From the NCBI GenBank assembly GCA_002403175.1, contig DHHG01000001.1:1-8804 (forward strand): 8,804 nt of DNA, written 5' to 3'. Below are positions 6,649 through 8,804 of the stretch, piece after piece (within the stretch, counting starts at the first letter, position 1; each line of letters begins with the position of its first letter). The stretch is from Syntrophaceae bacterium UBA4778. Lineage in GTDB: Bacteria; Desulfobacterota; Syntrophia; Syntrophales; UBA4778. Below the pieces are notes generated by a model, which saw only the letters and a program-made list of their open reading frames with translations, made no database searches and had not been told where the DNA came from. The position numbers and the translations under genes were made by a program.

Positions 6649-6804
6649 GTGAAACTGATCCGGAGTTATGATCCGGAGAGACGCAATGAATTAGAACCAA
6701 TACTTCAGCTTCTTCAATATGCTTTCACATTATCTGCAAGGTGTCTCTTCCCAGCTTGTTTGATGGAAAAACTACCACCGCTTTCTCGATTGATCCGGAA
6801 TTGA
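6649..6804 (+). CDS. Doubtful small ORF upstream of the histidine kinase
   Basis: A GTG-initiated frame of 51 codons reads like a plausible soluble peptide (KLIRSYDPERRNELEPILQ, then a Leu/Cys-rich stretch and MEKLPPLSRLIRN). No Shine-Dalgarno is evident before the GTG and I recognise no family. A second open frame (6690-6863, with a possible GTG at 6741) overlaps it and ends DPVNWKRE with its TGA inside the kinase ATG. The two could be halves of one frameshifted gene, a small leader peptide, or chance. Treat as unproven. Confidence 0.15.
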   Translation: MKLIRSYDPERRNELEPILQLLQYAFTLSARCLFPACLMEKLPPLSRLIRN

Positions 6805-6844
6805 TAAATATTCACCTGGATGGCATTCGTGCATCTGATCCGGT
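6656..6844 (+). repeat. Four TGATCCGG repeats upstream of the sensor kinase
   Basis: TGATCCGG occurs at 6656, 6669, 6791 and 6835. The first two are identical over ten bases (TGATCCGGAG) and start 13 bases apart; the third reads TGATCCGGAA and the fourth TGATCCGGTC. All are in the same orientation, in the only long gap before the kinase. The pattern is compatible with a direct-repeat binding site, but GATCCGG also occurs elsewhere in coding parts of this window, so background enrichment is a real alternative. Confidence 0.4.
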
Positions 6845-6859
6845 CAACTGGAAAAGAGA

Positions 6860-8314
6860 ATGAGCCTACTGAAACTCACAATTTTCAAGAGATTGGTCAT
6901 TGGTTATCTGTTGATTATTCTGCTGGTCGTTGCTACCGGATTCTATACGACCCTTCGCTTGAATAAATTGAATGAAACTATCCGCGTAATGAATGCGATC
7001 GATGTCCAGGCAATCCGAATTACAAGGGAAATTGCGCAGGCTGTTTATATCCAGATAGGTTTTGAAAAAAAATATCTCATTTCGGGTGATCGCGATTTTG
7101 AGGAACAGTTCGAGAAAATGAATCTTCACCTGGATGAAAAAATGGCAGAGCTGGAAAAAATAGCTGCCACCCCGGAATTGAAATCCCTCTCGCAGAGGAT
7201 CAAAAGATCTCATGGGAGGTACCGATTATTGTTCAACCGTATCGTTTCTATGGAGAACCCGCAAAAGGTCATTCTGGAAAGAGATAAAGTCATTTCAGAT
7301 ATTGAGTTCTCTATTAGGAAGATTGCGGATTTGTCTGATAAGGCGAGAAACGAGAAGCTCCAGTTATCGGAACAGATCAGCAATCAGATTGTGAAAGCGA
7401 TCGCCGTTACGGAAACAGCGGCAATCATTTTGATTATTCTTATTTCCTTTCTCATTACAAGGAGTATTAACAGGCCGATCAGACTTTTACGGGAAAAAAC
7501 CAAAATGACAGCAGGAGGCGAGTTCGGCCAACCGCTGGAAATAACATCGCCCCCGGAAATCAGTGAGTTGGCTGCTTCCTTCAATTCGATGTGTGCGCGA
7601 TTAAAGGAACTCGATCAAATGAAAATCGATTTTATCAGTCATCTGTCACATGAATTGAGAACGCCTTTAACCGCTATCAAGGAGGCTTCCAGTATGCTGA
7701 TGGAGGGTATCTTCTCGCAATTTCCGGAAAAACAGCAGGAGCTGTTTGATATCGTCAACGGTGAATGTGAAAGGCTGATTAAAACAGTCAGCCGGACACT
7801 GGATCTCTCGCGCATGGAGGCGGGAATGGCGCAATTTCAATTCGAGAGCGCAGATCTGAATCCTATTATAGAAAGAATAGGGGCCAAGCTTTCTCCTATC
7901 GCCCAGAGGAAAATGATAGATTTGAAACTGAATATTCCCGAAGGCATTCCGATCTTGAAAATCGATGAAGAGAAAATTGGTCAGGTGATCGAGAATTTGC
8001 TCGGAAACGCTTTGAACTATACCCCCGAAGGGGGTGAGATTTTTATATCGCTGTGTAGAAATTGGGAAAAAAACACAGTTGAAGTTTCCGTATCGGACAC
8101 GGGATGCGGAATCCCCAGAGAGCACCTGAAAGAAATTTTCGAAAAATTCAAGAGGGTGGATGACCGAAAGGGATCGGTCAGGGGTACCGGACTGGGTCTG
8201 GCTATAGCCAAACATATCATCAATGCACATGGAGGATCCATATGGGCCGAGAGCGAGGCCGGCAAAGGAAGCACGTTTATCTTCTCCTTGCCTTTACAAT
8301 CTGTGTCCTCCTGA
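6860..8314 (+). CDS. HAMP-domain sensor histidine kinase (QseE/GlrK-like)
   Basis: This 484-aa inner-membrane sensor kinase opens with LTIFKRLVIGYLLIILLVV, the first membrane helix (about 12-31). A helical periplasmic sensor region of about 150 residues follows, including GFEKKYLISGDRDF (68-80), and then a second helix (about 183-200). A HAMP linker (about 201-252, starting with RSINRPIRLL) joins the HisKA domain with SHELRTPLTAIKE, where H264 is the phosphorylated His. The HATPase_c domain has the N box (N379, N383), DTGCGIP (413-419), FEKF and GTGLGLAIA (442-450), so all catalytic boxes are intact. It should autophosphorylate and pass phosphate to a response regulator, which is not in the window. 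The ATG is preceded by GGAAAAGAGA. The following lipoprotein gene starts inside its 3' end, which suggests translational coupling. The order kinase then lipoprotein is that of QseE-QseG; orthology is inference. The sensed signal is unknown. Confidence 0.92.
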   Translation: MSLLKLTIFKRLVIGYLLIILLVVATGFYTTLRLNKLNETIRVMNAIDVQAIRITREIAQAVYIQIGFEKKYLISGDRDFEEQFEKMNLHLDEKMAELEKIAATPELKSLSQRIKRSHGRYRLLFNRIVSMENPQKVILERDKVISDIEFSIRKIADLSDKARNEKLQLSEQISNQIVKAIAVTETAAIILIILISFLITRSINRPIRLLREKTKMTAGGEFGQPLEITSPPEISELAASFNSMCARLKELDQMKIDFISHLSHELRTPLTAIKEASSMLMEGIFSQFPEKQQELFDIVNGECERLIKTVSRTLDLSRMEAGMAQFQFESADLNPIIERIGAKLSPIAQRKMIDLKLNIPEGIPILKIDEEKIGQVIENLLGNALNYTPEGGEIFISLCRNWEKNTVEVSVSDTGCGIPREHLKEIFEKFKRVDDRKGSVRGTGLGLAIAKHIINAHGGSIWAESEAGKGSTFIFSLPLQSVSS

Positions 8315-8754
8315 TCGTGGGTTGCTCTTTAATTGAAAAGAGCAAAAAAGGATTTCAGCCCAAGGTTGATTTTCGGGAGGGAGAGCTTGCGATATCCAGA
8401 GATGATTATACCGGAGCTTTGAAATTTTATAAAAGGATTCTGGAGAGGTCTCCGCGATCTGCAGATGAGGCCCTTTTCCAGATCGGCGTAATCTATGCAT
8501 CGCCGAAATACAATGATCGGGATTATCAAAAAGCACTGGACAGTTTTCTGAAGCTGGTAAAAGAATTCCCGAGAAGTTCGCGTCGGGGGGAGGCGGAAAG
8601 AACCATTCCGCTTTTACGGGAGTTAATCAACCGGGAAAAACGAATCAAGGCCTTCAAAAAACATATTGAAATCCTGGAACTTCAGATTGAACAGATGAAG
8701 GCAATTGATCTGGATATTGAGGAAAAGAGAAGAAAGATTCTGGGTGATAAATAG
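8242..8754 (+). CDS. TPR-type outer-membrane lipoprotein, QseG/BamD-like
   Basis: This 170-aa lipoprotein has a basic N terminus (MGRERGRQRKH), a hydrophobic core (about 12-27) and a lipobox LIVGC with the acylated cysteine at C28. Ser at +2 favours export to the outer membrane. The mature part has two TPR-like helical pairs: about 45-72 (ELAISRDDYTGALKFYKRIL) and about 75-113 (ALFQIGVIYA, then YQKALDSFLKLVKEFP). A charged helical segment at about 124-166 probably forms a coiled coil. TPR folds mediate protein contacts, as in BamD, though this protein is much shorter than BamD. Its place directly behind a sensor kinase suggests it serves that pathway, as QseG does by contacting the QseE sensor in enterobacteria; this is inferred from context. 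The start is well supported: GGAGG at 8231-8235, 6 bases before the ATG. It overlaps the kinase gene by 73 bp in another frame, and no later start keeps the signal peptide. Confidence 0.85.
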   Translation: MGRERGRQRKHVYLLLAFTICVLLIVGCSLIEKSKKGFQPKVDFREGELAISRDDYTGALKFYKRILERSPRSADEALFQIGVIYASPKYNDRDYQKALDSFLKLVKEFPRSSRRGEAERTIPLLRELINREKRIKAFKKHIEILELQIEQMKAIDLDIEEKRRKILGDK

Positions 8755-8800
8755 TTTGTCTTTCGAATTGCGGATGAGTGTTGATCCGTAACAAAGAGAC

Positions 8801-8804
8801 ATGA
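8801..8804 (+). other. Possible start codon of the next gene (truncated by window end)
   Basis: The window ends with ATG A at 8801-8804, preceded by ACAAAGAGAC and lying 46 bases after the lipoprotein stop on the same strand. This could be the first codon of the third gene of the operon. By analogy with QseE-QseG-QseF it would be a sigma-54-dependent response regulator. Nothing of the protein is visible, so product and start are guesses. Confidence 0.25.

Larger units (their letters stand above)
6456..6859. other. Upstream region of the histidine kinase operon (no recognised gene)
   Basis: These 404 bases lie between the divergent starts of exonuclease III and the sensor kinase. They contain a TTGACA box, four copies of TGATCCGG, and two short overlapping open frames in the 3' half (6649-6804 and 6690-6863) that I do not recognise. 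The second ends in an ATGA overlap with the kinase start. I see no tRNA, insertion sequence or strong terminator. The stretch may be a long regulated leader or the worn-down remains of a gene. Confidence 0.5.

Noticed and set aside
7667..8230. A 187-aa minus-strand frame opposite the histidine kinase
   Set aside because: It is antisense to the conserved HisKA/HATPase region; its length follows from the kinase codon use.

Overview
The window looks like ordinary chromosome from an anaerobic Gram-negative bacterium, most likely a Desulfobacterota (former Deltaproteobacteria) member of the Syntrophales type. This is inferred from protein style: a GNAT domain of the kind fused to CoA-utilising enzymes, a B12-type radical SAM enzyme, an FmdB zinc ribbon with a Cys-rich tail, and a HAMP histidine kinase followed by a TPR lipoprotein. 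I cannot run a search, so the lineage is tentative. I see no phage, transposase, integrase, CRISPR array, rRNA or tRNA.

Layout, left to right. Bases 1-338 (+) hold the C-terminal end of a GNAT acetyltransferase domain whose gene begins outside the window. It converges on a CPBP (Abi/CAAX) intramembrane protease at 360-1064 (-). A divergent intergenic region of about 220 bp with two short palindromes separates that gene from a B12-type radical SAM protein at 1284-2813 (+), which has unusual cysteine spacing. Next is a THUMP-type rRNA methyltransferase at 3008-4162 (+). Its end overlaps by 8 bp the end of a membrane-anchored SPOR-domain protein at 4155-5030 (-). A 348-bp gap leads to the small FmdB-family zinc ribbon protein at 5379-5642 (+), which converges on exodeoxyribonuclease III at 5673-6455 (-, TTG start).

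After a 404-bp gap with no recognised gene comes a two-gene operon: a HAMP sensor histidine kinase at 6860-8314 (+) and a TPR lipoprotein at 8242-8754 (+), overlapping by 73 bp. A possible start codon lies at the last bases of the window. The kinase/lipoprotein order matches the enterobacterial QseE-QseG-QseF (GlrK-YfhG-GlrR) arrangement, so the next gene may be a sigma-54-dependent response regulator. That prediction cannot be tested inside the window.

Most genes are single transcription units in alternating orientation with unrelated housekeeping or envelope roles: RNA modification, DNA repair, peptidoglycan binding and membrane proteolysis. Only the kinase-lipoprotein pair is clearly co-functional. 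I found no convincing new multi-gene system. The points most worth a second look are the CX4CX2C radical SAM motif with a degenerate cobalamin motif, the cluster of TGATCCGG repeats and short open frames before the histidine kinase, and the QseEGF-like locus.
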